Assembly: GCA_963969495.1 (NCBI GenBank)
Contig: OZ018323.1
Location: 68,345,720-68,409,719, forward strand
Length of the DNA: 64,000 bases
Direction: 5' to 3'
Source: Ceratothoa steindachneri
Taxonomy: Eukaryota; Arthropoda; Malacostraca; Isopoda; Cymothoidae
Below, piece after piece: positions 21,670 through 32,865 of this stretch. The notes beneath the pieces are model-generated. The model worked only from the letters and a program-made list of their open reading frames with translations, made no database searches and was not told where the DNA came from. Both the position numbers and the translations under genes were made by a program. Numbering within the stretch: the first letter of the stretch is position 1; every line of letters starts with the position of its first letter.

Positions 21670-23402
21670 ATAGTGTAAACTTGTTGAATGGTTTTACGCC
21701 TCACGAGGTAAAGTCCAGTCGGCGGCGATCCGCAACATCACGACACGAATTGAATGCTGGTGGATCAGCATCCAGGCTAGAGAATGCGGTCGCGAAGGAC
21801 TCCGCCACGGACACGGGGTTAAAGATTGCGGTTCCCGGAGAAAGGGAGGGGATCCTGAGAGAACTTGTCCTGAATTCTTTTGACTCGCTTCCACACCAGG
21901 ATGCCGGAAAAGAACTCAGCGGCCTTATCTCCTGACCTAAACTTCTCGACTGAGACAGAGAAAGCAGTCATTTCCTGAAATACGGACCACCGTGCCCACA
22001 CCAAGCACCACCGGGGCGGGCTCTCAGGCGGCAGCAGCTCAGAAAATGATATTTGAATTGGGATAGTTATCATTGCCATGGAGGTCATCGACTACCCCCC
22101 ACCCCCCAAAAAGCTTTGCATCTCGAGAACACAAAGATAGATCGAGACAGGAAAATTAAGCAGTTCTCGGGCAGTGATGCGAAAACTCATCAACATTTAG
22201 GACACTTAACTCGAGCTGGTCGATCAGGTCAGCACGGACCCGACCTCTGGGATTGATCGAGTAGTCTTCCAAGATAGGAGTGTCTACTGTTCAGATCCTC
22301 GAGCAAGAGAAAGGGCGTCCCACTCACGGGCGTGCCATCAAGTCTCCAAAGGGCACTAATCATGGAAACCTCAGAGGGATTCGACGCATTTGCCAGAAGG
22401 CTGCATTTCGAGAAGTGGGTCACCTTCGGTTGTCTATCAATCACGCTAGCTAGTGCTCACCTAGATGGATCATGTTGCCCTTGGCCAACATGCTACCATC
22501 AGTGGAGCGAATTACGAGAAAGCGTTTGAAGCCAGCAGGCTCGAAAACGCCAGGTAGTCTATGAATGAGGGCGCCCGGTGTAATTGAGGTTCTGCTCTGC
22601 GCACTCCTGGTCTTTGTCTAGGACTCCCCACCTGGTGGAGCACCGGGTCGCACGTGCCGATTTTGGCTTGGTCGCATACCGATTCGGCAGCGTCCCGTCC
22701 GACCCTTAGTCTCTTTAGTCTTACAGTTTCTTTTCTTTTTATGAGGAGGGTGGGGAATGAACCCGCTTCTTTCCCACACCGGAAGGAGCTCCTATGCCAG
22801 ATACAACGGCCTCAGCAAGATCCTTCTCTTAAATGGAGAAGGTCTTGGCTGTCACAGAGCCCGAGTTTGAACTCATGCAAGATCCTTCCGTCTGGTGATG
22901 AGTCACCTCAGAGATCATGTCCATCCTTTCCCAAGACATCATGGATCCCATTCGAGGTACCTTTAATCGTCTCTCGTTGGCCGGAGAATTTTTGCATAAC
23001 TCATCATTAGGCATGGTGGCCCTATTTGTATCACGGGACGCATACGCTAATCACCCCACACAGTAGCCCGCCCTGGGAGGGGTGAACGTGGGGCCGTCAG
23101 AACCAGCGATTGCCATTTAGGACCACACCTTCCGGCAAGTGTCCAGGCATCCATTCGGAATGGCGGCTCTACCTTGGGCTGGGCGTAAAATTGATACAGT
23201 GAAAGGAGAGCGAAAGGGTATGTGAGGAAGGTGAGGGTGGGGAGGAAGCAAGTTGTTAAAAACCCACCACCCCAACCTGGAGCTCAGAGATGGGGGGCAT
23301 TGTCCCCTCCTCCCTCAGCCATGATCCAGGATGGTTGGGTGAGAGGAAGCTGGTCGGCGTCTAGCTTATGAAATTAGAGGCTGACCAAAGAAAGTTTGGG
23401 AG

Positions 23403-23414
23403 AGGTTGTATGGA
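23403..23414. repeat. Target-site duplication of A7, left copy
   Basis: AGGTTGTATGGA, identical to 24652-24663 and part of the A6 5' UTR. Confidence 0.92.
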
Positions 23415-24651
23415 TTTTTTAAAAATTCTATAGAGCCCATCTGGCAACTGCCCATTTGGGCATAAGTCGCCGAAAAACACGACAGCCTAGAACTAGGCTA
23501 CTTTAAAATAAAAATATGAAAACTTAACAATGATATAAATTGGAAAAACTTAACAATCAGGAAGCAATCTCCAGCAGCGGGGGGAGGTCCCCCTCACCCC
23601 GGTGCAGGAGAGTGCAACCTACAAACAAAACAATAACAAAAAAAAGAACCTTAAATAAAGAGGAGAAGCCCGGCCTCCCCCCAAAAGTCAACAAGTCCAC
23701 AAGTCAATGTGCACGAATCTGTCCCGAGTACAAGGGACAGGCGGTGGCGACCCCGCCCATCCCGGTACCGGGACAGGTAACGTGCGCGAAGATCACCCAG
23801 AGTGGGACATTCGACAAGAATGTGCCGAACAGTCTGGGGAACGACGCAGTCGTTGCAATAGGGCGCAGGCGAGCGCTCTATCAAATAGCGATGCGTCACA
23901 CGAGTGTGTCCGATTCGGAGACGACAGAAAGCAACCTGAAGCCGCCGCGGCATTGGGGGATAGGTCCATGGGAACAGTCGCGGCGCAATGGCACGCAACT
24001 TTAAGTTCCCTTCGACCGTCTCCCATCTTCTTTGCTAAGCAGTCCGAAGAGCTGCCCGTATTCCTGCCATGTAGTCGGTGTGAGGAAGAGCGAAACGCTG
24101 GTCCGGTCGCAGAGTCTGCGGACTCTTTGGCGCGCTCATTCCCCGCAATTCCTACATGTCCAGGAACCCAGCAGAAGATAATCTCGACATCTGCCCGGCT
24201 CGCCAAAACCGTGGCGTCACGGATTTCGCGAACCAGGGGATGCGGAGATTCCAATGCCCCGAGAGCACTCAGGGCGCTTTGTGAGTCGCTATAGATCACA
24301 ATCCGGTCTCCGAACCGGGCACGTCGCGTAATCTCCCGTACCGAGTGGTGTATTGCCACCAGCTCGGCCGAGAAATCAGACGCAGCGCCTGGCAGAGCCC
24401 CGCTGACTTCAAACAGAGGGGCTACGGCGTGGAAGCCGACCCCCTCTTCGGACTTGGAGCCATCCGTATACACTGGCACGGTTCCAGCGTGACACGATGT
24501 GTGCTCTAAAAAGTTCGAACGCAATACTCCGGGCGCAGTACAAGCTTTGGGAGCAGAGGCGTGGCGACAAATAGCCAAATCTGGTACCCTCCAGGGTGGC
24601 GTCCTGGGCAGAACCAAGGGCGCCACCGGCCCGAGCTATATCTACCTCTAA
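23415..24651 (-). mobile_element. LINE-A copy A7, 5' truncated, nested in A6
   Basis: It is bounded by a 12-bp direct repeat AGGTTGTATGGA at 23403-23414 and 24652-24663. The oligo-T at 23415 marks the 3' end, followed by the terminal hairpins (about 23440-23500). Across the insertion, the A6 5' UTR reads continuously and matches 1340-1420 and 17180-17260. This is a textbook target-primed insertion: poly-A tail, 5' truncation in RNase H and a target-site duplication. Confidence 0.93.
23651..24626 (-). pseudogene. A7 RNase H domain and Cys/His tail
   Basis: This is the longest LINE-A reading frame in the window (24626-23793, 277 codons). It covers RNase H: VPVYTDGSKSEEGVGFH, SAELVAIHHSVREITRRARF, VIYSDSQSALSALGALE and IIFCWVPGHVGIAGNERAKE. 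Asp, Glu and Asp of the active site are kept. The frame then drifts out of phase; the tail (23998-23651: RRLQVAFCRLRIGHTRVTHR, YCNDC, VRHILVECPTLGDLRARYL) is in another frame. No RT is present because of 5' truncation. Confidence 0.87.
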
Positions 24652-24663
24652 AGGTTGTATGGA
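24652..24663. repeat. Target-site duplication of A7, right copy
   Basis: AGGTTGTATGGA, identical to 23403-23414. A6 5' UTR sequence continues directly after it. Confidence 0.92.
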
Positions 24664-24740
24664 AAGTAGGGAAGCAGGGTAAGAAGACAGGGTGTCCAGG
24701 AAAAAAGAGGCTAAGCCGGGGCCAGAGGGAAGGAGGGAGG

Positions 24741-25124
24741 AAGGGAGTGAGTGAGTGAGGGAGGCATAGTTACATATGTTCATGACTCTAAATACCAAAA
24801 ATAGAACAGGAGCTAAAGTGAATGACCTTATAAATTACAATATAAGAAAGTGAATCTTTTTTAGGTTATAAAGTAAAATGGGTCCTCTGCAATGGAGCTG
24901 CAATATTGGGGCAGGGAAGGCAAGGAGCCTAAAGTGGAAGGTGTAGGAGAAAACCGTTTTGCACCTCAAATATTAAAGCAAAAACCAACGATGGCATTTC
25001 CCAAAGAAAGTTTGTAGTGAGAAATATGCAAAGAGGTAAAAATATAGGAGAAAAAATATAGCCACAAATCCTCATAGAACTGCGTGGGAAATAAAGAGGA
25101 GAATCTAGCTGACTAAAACCCTAC
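24741..25124. other. Intron between A6 and an ADPGK exon
   Basis: AT-rich sequence with no recognised element. A (GAGT)n-like run lies at 24746-24758. Confidence 0.45.
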
Positions 25125-25261
25125 CTGGTCCATAAGGGAAATTGTCCATCACCTGAAGCCCGCCGATGACCAGTAAATGAGGTCGAAAGGTTTCCAGCTG
25201 ACGCCCAAACTCGGCAGCAGCGGCCATTCGAGGATTACTCCGGTCTTTGTGTACGATGAAT
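25125..25261 (-). CDS. ADPGK: ADPGK internal exon (FIVHKD / GGLQ segment)
   Basis: The exon runs from acceptor GACTTTGCAG to donor GTAGGG and encodes about 46 residues, beginning FIVHKDRSNPRM and containing LETFRPHLLVIGGLQVMDN. In ADP-dependent glucokinases this is the strand-helix-strand that ends in an SGL/GGL-x-M segment. It begins by completing the Arg codon of the previous exon and ends with one G that completes Gly with GT from the next. It lies just beyond the 5' end of retrotransposon copy A6, in otherwise featureless intron. Confidence 0.88.
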
Positions 25262-25734
25262 CTGCAAAGTCCCGAATGTCAGAACACCATTGGTCACCAC
25301 CACACGCTTTCAATACATTTATTTGCCCGAATAAACACCTCACCATTCTATCCCACAGTCAGATCTATCCAAGCAAGGGCAAGGACAAGGACAAAATGAT
25401 GAATCCCAGAGGGAGGGACGCCGGCCTGGGAGGAGGGGAGTCCTAGGATTGGCCCATAAAATCAAAGTGTGATAGGGATAAGAGAGAGAGACATGATAAA
25501 GGTGAAACAGAGAGAAAAGTAGCAGTCAATACAAACGACTTCAACATCAACCAGTTCCCCACAATGTGGGGTCAGAGCATTTCAAAGCCCCTAAAGCTAC
25601 CCGTCATCTCCCACCCCCTTTATACCCATCGAGCACATGGCCGGCCATCATTTGTCCACACAGAATGGCCCTCATAGTGATGTGGCACTATGTGCTGTAG
25701 CATCTCATCTAATCAGATATCATCCATGGACAGA
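25262..25734. other. Intron between an ADPGK exon and A8
   Basis: No recognised feature. It has purine-rich runs (AAGGACAAGGACAAAATG at about 25380; GAGAGAGA at about 25483). Confidence 0.45.
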
Positions 25735-26097
25735 TTTTTTTTTTTATGGTCTAACTGGCAACTGCCTACAAGGGCATAAGTTACCATAATTATCTTATAG
25801 CCTAATGTTAGGCTAAAATAAAACAAATAAAACAAAAAAACAGCGCCAGAGGCTAAAGAACCAACCAAAAAAGCAAGACCATCAGGGGAAGGCCCACCTA
25901 CCCCCAGTACAACCAACAGCATAGAGTCAAATAAAATGGGAGGCGAGTCTGCTCCAATAAGTCAAATAGTCCACGAATCTGTGTGAATGAACCCATCCCA
26001 AGTACAGGGGTCGAGCGATAGCGACCTCTCTCATCCTGATACAGGAACAGCTAATGCGCATCATGGGAGACTCAACAAGAATGTGGCGAACAGTGCA

Positions 26098-27619
26098 AGT
26101 GAAAAAGGCAGTAACAACAAGGAAAGAAGGTACCCTAGGAGACCTTACGGTCCATTCAAAGAGGGTACCTTTGGACTAGCAATTGAGCGGGCACAAGGCT
26201 GCTCAATTGTTTTGCGTCCCTAAACGGCCACTTTTCAAGACTTTGTCTAGTCTTGACTTGAACTGGTCAACAGATTCACTGTTGACAACTTCCACTGGAA
26301 GTGCGTTCCACATACCGCAGATACTGTAAGTGAAAAAATTTCCACACAGATTGCGGTTGTAAAGCTTCAGTTCAAGTTTGAAGCCGTGATTGCGCGTTCT
26401 GTTCTCACTCAGTGTGAAAATATCCCGATAGTCAACATTGTCGAACCCTCGAAGTATTTTGAAAACTTCGATGAGCTGACCACGCTGTCTACGGGTTTCC
26501 AGCGAGAACAGATCTAATTCCCTTAGTCTATCCTCATAACTTTTATGTCGGATAGAGGGAATCAGCTTGGTTGCCCTGGCTTGTACGTGTTCCAATCTCG
26601 CGATGTCCTTTCGCAATGAAGGACTCCAAAATTGTACGGCATACTCCAGGTGCGGTCGGACAAGTGAGTTGTACAGGCACAGTACAATCTCCTGGTTCCG
26701 ATAACCAAACTGGCGCTTAATATAGCCTAGCATCCTTTGGGCCTTTTTCTCCGCCTCAATGCACTGTTTCGAGAACTTGAGGTCACTAGTAATAGTAACA
26801 CCCGTCCTTCTCAGTGTCACTCGATTCAAGAGCAGTGCCCTTAAGGATATACTGAGATTGGGGGTTTCTGTGGCCGATATGCATCACTTTGCATTTGCCC
26901 ACGTTAAAAGGCATTTGCCACGTGTCCGACCACTCCCCAATCTTCCCAAGATCTTCCCGCAGGCGGGCAGTATTTCCATCCTTTGCAACGTTCATACCAA
27001 GCTTGGTATCGTCGGCAAATTTGGAAATCTTGGCAACCATGTCACCGTCCATGTCGTTGACGTAGATGATGAATAGTAGAGGTCCCAGGACAGAACCTTG
27101 AGGCACCTCGCTAGTAACGGGCACCCACTCAGAAGACTGTCCATTTACCACCACCCGTTGCCGTCTGCCACTTAGCCAGTTCTCGATCCAGCCGGCTACC
27201 TTTCCGTCTATGCCAAGCGCTCGCACTTTCCGGAGAAGGCGGCGGTGTGGTACCTTATCAAAGGCTTTCTGAAAGTCTAGGTAGACCACATCCACCGCCT
27301 TGTCCCGATCGTGCTCACTGAAAACGAAGTGGAAGAATTCTACAAGGTTCGTCAGGCATGACCGTTGCCTTCGGAAGCCGTGCTGGGAACTCCTCAGTAG
27401 CAGGTTTGACTCTAAATACGACGTCACTTTGTCCACCATGATGCTTTCCATGAGTTTACCGACTATCGAAGTCAGACTGATAGGTCGGTAGTTCGACGGT
27501 TGGTTACGGTCTCCTTTCTTGAAGATAGGAGTCACCTCCGCCTCACGCCAGTCTCTAGGAACGCATCCGGTCCGGATTGACATGTTAAAGATAGCGCACA
27601 GATGTCGTAGTCTCAGGAA
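26098..27619 (-). mobile_element. CR1/L2-like LINE inserted in A8
   Basis: It is a 5'-truncated LINE of a type distinct from LINE-A, without RNase H. AGTGCA occurs at both borders (26092-26097 and 27620-27625) and may be a 6-bp target duplication. The 3' UTR is short (26098-26202). Sequence is well preserved compared with the surrounding A8. Confidence 0.72.
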
Positions 27620-27634
27620 AGTGCATGGGAGCAC
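26203..27634 (-). pseudogene. CR1/L2-like reverse transcriptase (C-terminal two thirds), one frameshift
   Basis: Two adjacent frames, 27634-26786 and 26829-26203, give most of an RT: EVTPIFKKGDRNQPSNYRPI, QHGFRRQRSCLTNLVEF, VDVVYLDFQKAFDKVPHR, VPQGSVLGPLLFIIYVND and FADDTKLGMN. The C-terminal module follows: SLVRPHLEYAVQFWSPSLR, RRQRGQLIEVFKILRGFD and WNALPVEVV. The FADD box is the catalytic site. A single frameshift at about 26800 separates the parts. The endonuclease is lost to 5' truncation. The family assignment is by resemblance. Confidence 0.88.
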
Positions 27635-27725
27635 TCCATTAAATGGTGGGGCATCCTGTGAGTGTGACTAATTTGAAGGCGACAGAAAGTAACTTGAAGC
27701 CGCGCAGCATTGGGAGGTAAGTCCT

Positions 27726-28099
27726 CCCTTGACAGAATACCACAAACACGCTGCCTCAAAAACCTCCCCCATGAGCATCCATCAGACACAATATAATCCA
27801 CTTGCTCCTCATTCAGCCATTCCTATCTCAACACTCATTCACATAATCAACACTTTGCACACCCTGACACTACCTCTCAAATATTCTTTCACAAGTCTAT
27901 TTCCATCAATTCTTCTTACATGCTCATACCACCTTTGAACAGTCACAAGAATAGGAAAAGACAAAAAACTGAGCAAACCACATAGTTAGACCATGTTGCC
28001 CCCTGACTTTCCCTCCCCATGACACTACTTTTACCCCACAACCCTGTAAAATAAATCACCCACTGAAAGCCCAGACCGCATTTCAAACATTTCATTGAA
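27726..28099. other. C-rich, CpG-poor intron, nothing recognised
   Basis: Composition resembles the adjoining plus-strand RT remnant, so it may be its unreadable upstream part. No motif supports this. Confidence 0.35.
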
Positions 28100-28460
28100 A
28101 CACCACCCATCTGCACTATGCACTCAAAGACATCTTCAACTACTCTTTGTTACAATTCATCTCCCACCACCTCCAATCTGGATACATGCATATGTATATC
28201 ATCCCCATTCTCAAAACAAATAAATCCCAGATCCATCTTGCTTTCTCTCAGCCATCACAAAAAGGATAGAAAAACTACTCAACGGAATCAAGCCCACTAC
28301 ACCCCTTTCACACCCACAACATGACCAGAGAAAAAAATCATGACCACACTACTAGCCACCTTAACAACACATACTAGAAGGTCCAACCAAAAAAGGCCAC
28401 TACAATACACAGTCATGGCCGCAATAGACATCAGCAAAGCCTTCAATGAGCCAGACTCAG
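28100..28460 (+). pseudogene. Degenerate LINE reverse transcriptase fragment, plus strand
   Basis: The plus strand reads QKRPLQYTVMAAIDISKAFN at about 28385-28448, resembling the RT block with the first catalytic Asp (AxDxSKAFD). Upstream, in shifted frames, SSPFSKQINP and PTT..NL fit the preceding finger blocks. No longer frame survives. It is one of only two RT fragments on the plus strand. Confidence 0.5.
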
Positions 28461-28469
28461 CTATATCCT

Positions 28470-29650
28470 TCTCCATAAAGGGGAAGTCCAGAGCTAAAAA
28501 GGGAGCACCAACTGGTGAAGGAGATCCCTCCTTTCCTCCTGAGGCATCAGGGGCGCATACTGTCTCAGGAGGAATTTACCCAGGGTCTGGACTTTGGCTT
28601 GGTGGTGTTTCCGACCAAGTTTTTGCCCCCCCATGAAAGAGCCTGCCATTTGGGACAGGGACACCTACAAGACCATTTCCACCTCAAGTGGCCTTTTTAG
28701 GAATCCCAATCAGACTCACGAGGTCTATGGTCTGCTATCAATCAATGCCATTGGCGCCGGAGAACCGACCTGCATCGGAAAAGAGGGGCAGGCACACCAA
28801 CCCCAACAAAATTAAGAGTTTCTAACAGTAGGGGGCACCACCAACTATTGTCCCTCTAACGGGCTTCACCCTATTGACCAATTCCCGTCAATTCTATACT
28901 CCCTGCTTTCTTACTTTTTGGTGGGCCCTGTGAAAGAGAAAGAGGAGCTGCCACTGATACTGGTGGAGTCATCTAACGTGACTCAAAGAAAAAGCCAACC
29001 TCACCCATAGACATATAAGAGTAGGAAACCTCCTCTACCCTAGAATAAGTTTGGGGGGGCTTAGAAGGCACAAGGGGAGGGCCAACTCTTCAGAGGTGGA
29101 GCAGCCTGAAGGCGGCTCCAAAAGTGGCTATATCCGGCATCCAGCCTCTTCCACCTATCTCATTTCAGGTTTTCAGACTTTTCAGGTCTCCAACACTGGG
29201 TGTGTTAAAGAATGGTGTTTGCACCTTTGCAGTGATGCAAACAAACCAAAAGTTTCCCAATGGACGGTCTCTCCCCAAAGGCTGCAGCTCCCAACTGAGT
29301 AGCCAGAGAGAGAGGTTGCGACAGAGTGGATCAAATACGAGGTTGTACTAGTGATCATCAAAATGGCCAGAAAGATCTGCCACAGACCCAGGGACAGGAA
29401 CCAAGACTTTTACTTGCCTGGCAACCAAAAAAAACAGTAAAGCCTGCCCACCATTAGCAGTACAGCCTTATGCACTCAAGAACAGTTGCATGAAGATGGT
29501 CAGCTCATTAGGTGCAGGGATGGGCTTATTGTGACAAAACCGAGCTTGTTTATATACAGTTCTAAGCCTTTCTTTTGACATGGCATGAGGTAACTGGTCA
29601 GGTCATTAAACCTAGAGAAAATAGAGAGGGAAAGCTCATACGAAGAAGTG
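28470..29650 (-). mobile_element. LINE-A copy A9: ORF1 N-terminal part and 5' UTR only
   Basis: GAAGGAGATCCCTCCTTTCC (about 28517) aligns with 16135 and 290. Further up-coordinate, the 5' UTR modules (TTGCACCTTTGCAGTGATGC; GCTGCAGCTCCCAACTGAG) match 9410-9490 and 46040-46080. Most CpGs of the A0/A5 versions are TpG or CpA here. The 3' two thirds are missing. Confidence 0.65.
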
Positions 29651-29996
29651 GGTGCTTACCATTTGTTTATCACCTATTGCATTATTATGATTGGAGGAGT
29701 GTTTTAACTTTTAACATATAATTATCCTTCCTCCAATCATATCAGTCTAATGATTAATGTACATGTTGTAAACATTAATTACATATTTAACACAGAAACT
29801 CCTCTCATTTCAGATTCAGGTATAATCACATTTAGCTAATTTCAGTTACAATGGTGTTATTCTTAGCCATGACAGGCAGAAAATTTTTATCAATATTATA
29901 TTCTCTTTTACCCTTGATTGATTCAACAAGATCTTGCGTATATGTATGTGTCTGTTGGAAAGATGGAGATCAAATATATTGTTAATTTAAACTCAC
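29651..29996. other. Intron with a 12-bp inverted repeat
   Basis: ATGATTGGAGGA (29687-29698) is exactly complementary to TCCTCCAATCAT (29729-29740), in otherwise AT-rich intron next to an ADPGK exon donor. No transposon ends are evident. Confidence 0.55.
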
Positions 29997-30099
29997 CTAT
30001 TTGCTCTGGGAGCTATGTATTTCCCCCATTTTTCACCTCTGAGGAATTCCAGAAGTAGATGTATATCTGTCTGGTCCTCTGAGCTCGGCCCACCTGCCA
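29997..30099 (-). CDS. ADPGK: ADPGK internal exon (short)
   Basis: This 103-nt exon lies between acceptor CTTTTTGCAG and donor GTGAGT. It encodes about 34 residues, including DIHLLLEFLRGEKWGKY and ending APRANR, with the Arg codon split across the intron. The family has an equivalent segment (hydrophobic I-x-L-I-L-E-Y/F, then G-E-x-W-G and A-x-x-A-N-R) at the hinge before the next strand. Phase fits both neighbours exactly. It is too short to be found as an open reading frame by length alone. Confidence 0.87.
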
Positions 30100-30439
30100 C
30101 TGCAAAAAGCAGAATACTGGGTCCAAAAATATGTCTCAAATGTCTAGCTTCTACCAATCAAACATATATGAGTCAAAGGTTAGCAAATTATATAATTAAG
30201 ATTGTCTCAGATTCAGAGAAAATACTACTGAAGCATTGTGATATAAAATGGATAATACAAGATTTTGTCAGAGATATGCTTTCTATATATTAAATTGAAA
30301 AGACTATTTCAAAGTTTTGGTCTTTATATCAAAGTGAACTTTTCTTTCATCCTTCCTGAACTCATTATCTGATGGGGCATGAATATGAGTCAACTTATGT
30401 TGAGAGTTGATAATATCAAGTTTGAAAGATATACCAACT

Positions 30440-30790
30440 TGTATAACTCAAGGATTGAGCTCACAATAACATAATGGATAGTATGGATTTCTGATGTTGA
30501 GGCAGGGGCTGCAATCCTATCATGCACATACAAAAATTTCATCAGTGTGATGAACTGGGTGCCCCTTTTGGCAAATATGCTGTTATATGCTGGGCTAAGT
30601 AGCTCCACACACAGCATCATGTATCTGGCCAATCACAACACTGCTATCATTTCCTTTCCTGCTTTCACAGCAAAACACACTCGCTCTCTCCTCTGTCGCA
30701 GGATCCTGCTGATTGAGTACTAGTGTCCCTTAATGGAGTAGAGGACTCATATAAACATACCCCTGATATAGAATGGTTGCCCCTTACCAC
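30440..30790 (+). repeat. tRNA-derived SINE (copy S3)
   Basis: The head AGCTCACAATAACATAATGG at 30460 and a degraded B box (GGGCTGCAATCCTA at about 30507) are followed by the family body (GTGCCCCTTTTGGCAAATAT, then ACACTCGCTCTCTCCTCTGT). Same orientation as S2 and opposite to the other copies. Confidence 0.6.
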
Positions 30791-31084
30791 TGGGGGCCAG
30801 AAAGGATTACACCATCAATGGTTAGTATAAAAAATAAAACCAACTTTCCGCCTTTAGGTTCACCATCAATTCTCATTCTGATCTTTATGTACATTTCATT
30901 AACCAATCACCTTAAAAGAGAAACTTTCAACCCTTCCACTACCGGACTACATGCCTATGCTCTAAGAAATAAAGATGAAGTGACAACTCGAAATCCAGCT
31001 AGGTAAGCCATAGTTTACTATATAGTTTAGAAGAATAAAATTGACCCATTTTAAACAAGTATCAAACCACTGATACTATTTCGT
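30791..31084. other. Intron, nothing recognised
   Basis: AT-rich sequence between two SINE copies of opposite orientation. No exon or repeat match seen. Confidence 0.4.
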
Positions 31085-31565
31085 TGCTCCATCTGTCTAT
31101 TACTCATGGACAAGAGACCTCTCCCTAACAGATAATGAAAGCAACATAAATATAAGCATGACAATCTCTAGTGGGCCTGAGAGCACCAGAAACCGGTTCT
31201 ATTTACTTTCTTGGGGAGAGGGGGGCAGGAAGGTTTTTTTTTCACAAGAACCAGCAATCAGGTAGGAACCTTCCTCACCCAAGAGGAAGTCTACCCATTC
31301 TGCATTAGGGGTATTTGGATATAACTAACCATTGACAGGATTCCTTAGAATAGAGAAGTGTGTGAATGTTTGTGCTATGAAGATGGGAGAGGAAAGATAG
31401 CTGTGTAAGATCTACCTATAACCATGAGGGTATGTACAGTGCATCCACCAATCAGTGGACAGAACCCAACTTGCAGACATTTGTGTCCACTCATGCTGGG
31501 ATAGAACCTCGTACCTCAACGTTAGAAGACAAATGCTGTATCCACAAGGCTAACAAGAGCCATCA
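31085..31565 (-). repeat. tRNA-derived SINE (copy S4), near full length
   Basis: On the minus strand the head is GCTCTTGTTAGCCTTGTGG (about 31562-31544), with B box GGTTCTATCCC at 31508-31498. The body contains CCACTGATTGGTGGATGCAC. The tail end near 31085 has the GATAATGAAAGCAACATAAA block shared with 7397 and 38758. Confidence 0.68.
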
Positions 31566-31634
31566 TTATAAACTTGATAATATAATTAGTGGGTTAAGAA
31601 AGGCTTAAGGCCTTAGCAACTGAACAAATAAGTT

Positions 31635-31945
31635 GTTTTTTTTTTGTTTTATTGAGAGCCCATCTGACGACTGCCTACTAGGGCAAAAGTCGTTGTACTC
31701 ACGCTAAAGCCTAATACTAGGCTAGATTAAAAAAAAAATAACAATATGTAAATAACAAAGATAAAAAGAAAGAGAAAGGCTAAGTACAGGTTAAAAAAAA
31801 GGAAAGAGGTGACAAGAAGGAAGCGAGCTCTGGCAGGAAAAAGCAACTTACCAAAAGGTCAGATAAAGTGGAGTAGGCCAACCTCCTCCAAAAAGTTGTA
31901 CAGTCCATAAGTCTTTGTGCATGAACCAGTCCTGAGAACTGTACA
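31635..31945 (-). mobile_element. LINE-A 3' end fragment A10
   Basis: The poly-T at 31636-31645, GAGCCCATCTGACGACTGCC and the GCCTAATACTAGGC palindrome at about 31710 define the 3' terminus. Similarity ends near CATGAACCAGTCCTGAG (31920-31937). The next 250 bp (to 32190) are unrecognised. Confidence 0.75.
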
Positions 31946-32194
31946 AAAAAAAACATCCTTTGGGAGCATGCTATGCCAGCAGAGAAACTGGGACAGTCTG
32001 CCCTTAGGAAGTGATATCTCTGTGGTGCAAGAGTTGAGAGAGAGAGAAAAAGCAAAGAATTGCAACCAAATTTTCCTCAGACAGAGCGGAGAGAAGTCCA
32101 GCAAAGCTTCATCAGAGATGATAGAGAGATTAAGACAGCAGAGGCATACGTTTGTTTCCAGATAGTTGGAGGGGCTTGGGAGGGTTTTTAAAAA

Positions 32195-32865
32195 CAAAAA
32201 TTTAAGAGCTCATTTGGCAATTGCCTACTTGGGCATTAGTCGCCGTAGTCAACGTTGCCTAGTATTAGGCATCTTTAAAAGAGGATATTAAGAAAAAGAA
32301 CATAAAAAACAATAAAAATAAAACAAAGAAAAAAGGCAATAAGCAGGAAGCAAGCTCCGGCGTCGGGGGGAGGTCCACCTCCCCCTGGCACAGGAACGTG
32401 CACCTACTAAAATAACAAAAAACAATAAAAAAACAACTAGTTAAATAAAAGGGGAGAAGGCCAACCTCCTCACAAAAGTCTATAAGTCCACCAGTCAATG
32501 TGCACAAACTCATCCCGAGTACAAGGGACAGGCGGTAGCGACCCCACCCATCCCAGTACTGGGACAGGTAACGTGCATGGAGATCGCCCAGACTGGGACA
32601 TTCAACCTGAATGTGCCAAACAGTCTGGAGGACAATGCAGTCTTCACAGCAGGGCGCAGGCGAGCGCTCCATCAAATGGCGGTGCGTCCCATGAGTGTAT
32701 CCAATTCGGAGACGACAGAAAGCAACTTAAAGCCACGGCGGCATTGGGGAGTAGGTCCATAGGAACAGTCGTGGCACAATGGCACGGAACTTTAAGTTCA
32801 CTTCAACCGTCTCCCATCTTCTTTGCCAAGCAGCCTGTATTCCTGCCATGTAGTCGGTGTGAGGG
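32195..32865 (-). mobile_element. LINE-A 3' fragment A11 with Cys/His tail
   Basis: The 3' terminus (AGAGCTCATTTGGCAATTGC at 32205; GCCTAGTATTAGGC at 32255) leads into the tail frame 32675-32480: MERSPAPCCEDC, VWHIQVECPSLGDLHARYL. Further up is the RNase H-tail linker. Similarity stops at about 32863 in GTAGTCGGTGTGAG, the same point where other copies continue into RNase H. Confidence 0.8.

Larger units (their letters stand above)
19205..24740 (-). mobile_element. LINE-A copy A6, nearly full length, host of nested copy A7
   Basis: The 3' terminus is at 19205-19275. It runs through the tail (19653-19400), RNase H (19720-20340), RT (20340-21450), endonuclease-RT linker and partial endonuclease (21690-22320), ORF1 (start about 23014) and 5' UTR. 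The 5' UTR is interrupted at 23414 by A7 and resumes at 24652 up to about 24740. It is the most complete architecture here, at about 4.3 kb without A7, but endonuclease and ORF1 are shortened and frames are broken. Confidence 0.83.
25735..27725 (-). mobile_element. LINE-A 3' fragment A8, split by a CR1/L2-like LINE
   Basis: The 3' end with poly-T (25736-25745) and hairpins (about 25755-25815) is followed by tail sequence to about 26097. The same tail resumes at about 27620 (GGAGCACTCCATTAAATGG..GTGAGTGTGACTAATTTGAAGG) and ends near 27725. The intervening 1.5 kb is a different LINE, so A8 was already resident when it was hit. Confidence 0.78.

Noticed and set aside
23707..24294. 195-codon plus-strand frame
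   Set aside because: Antisense shadow of the RNase H and tail coding sequence of A7.
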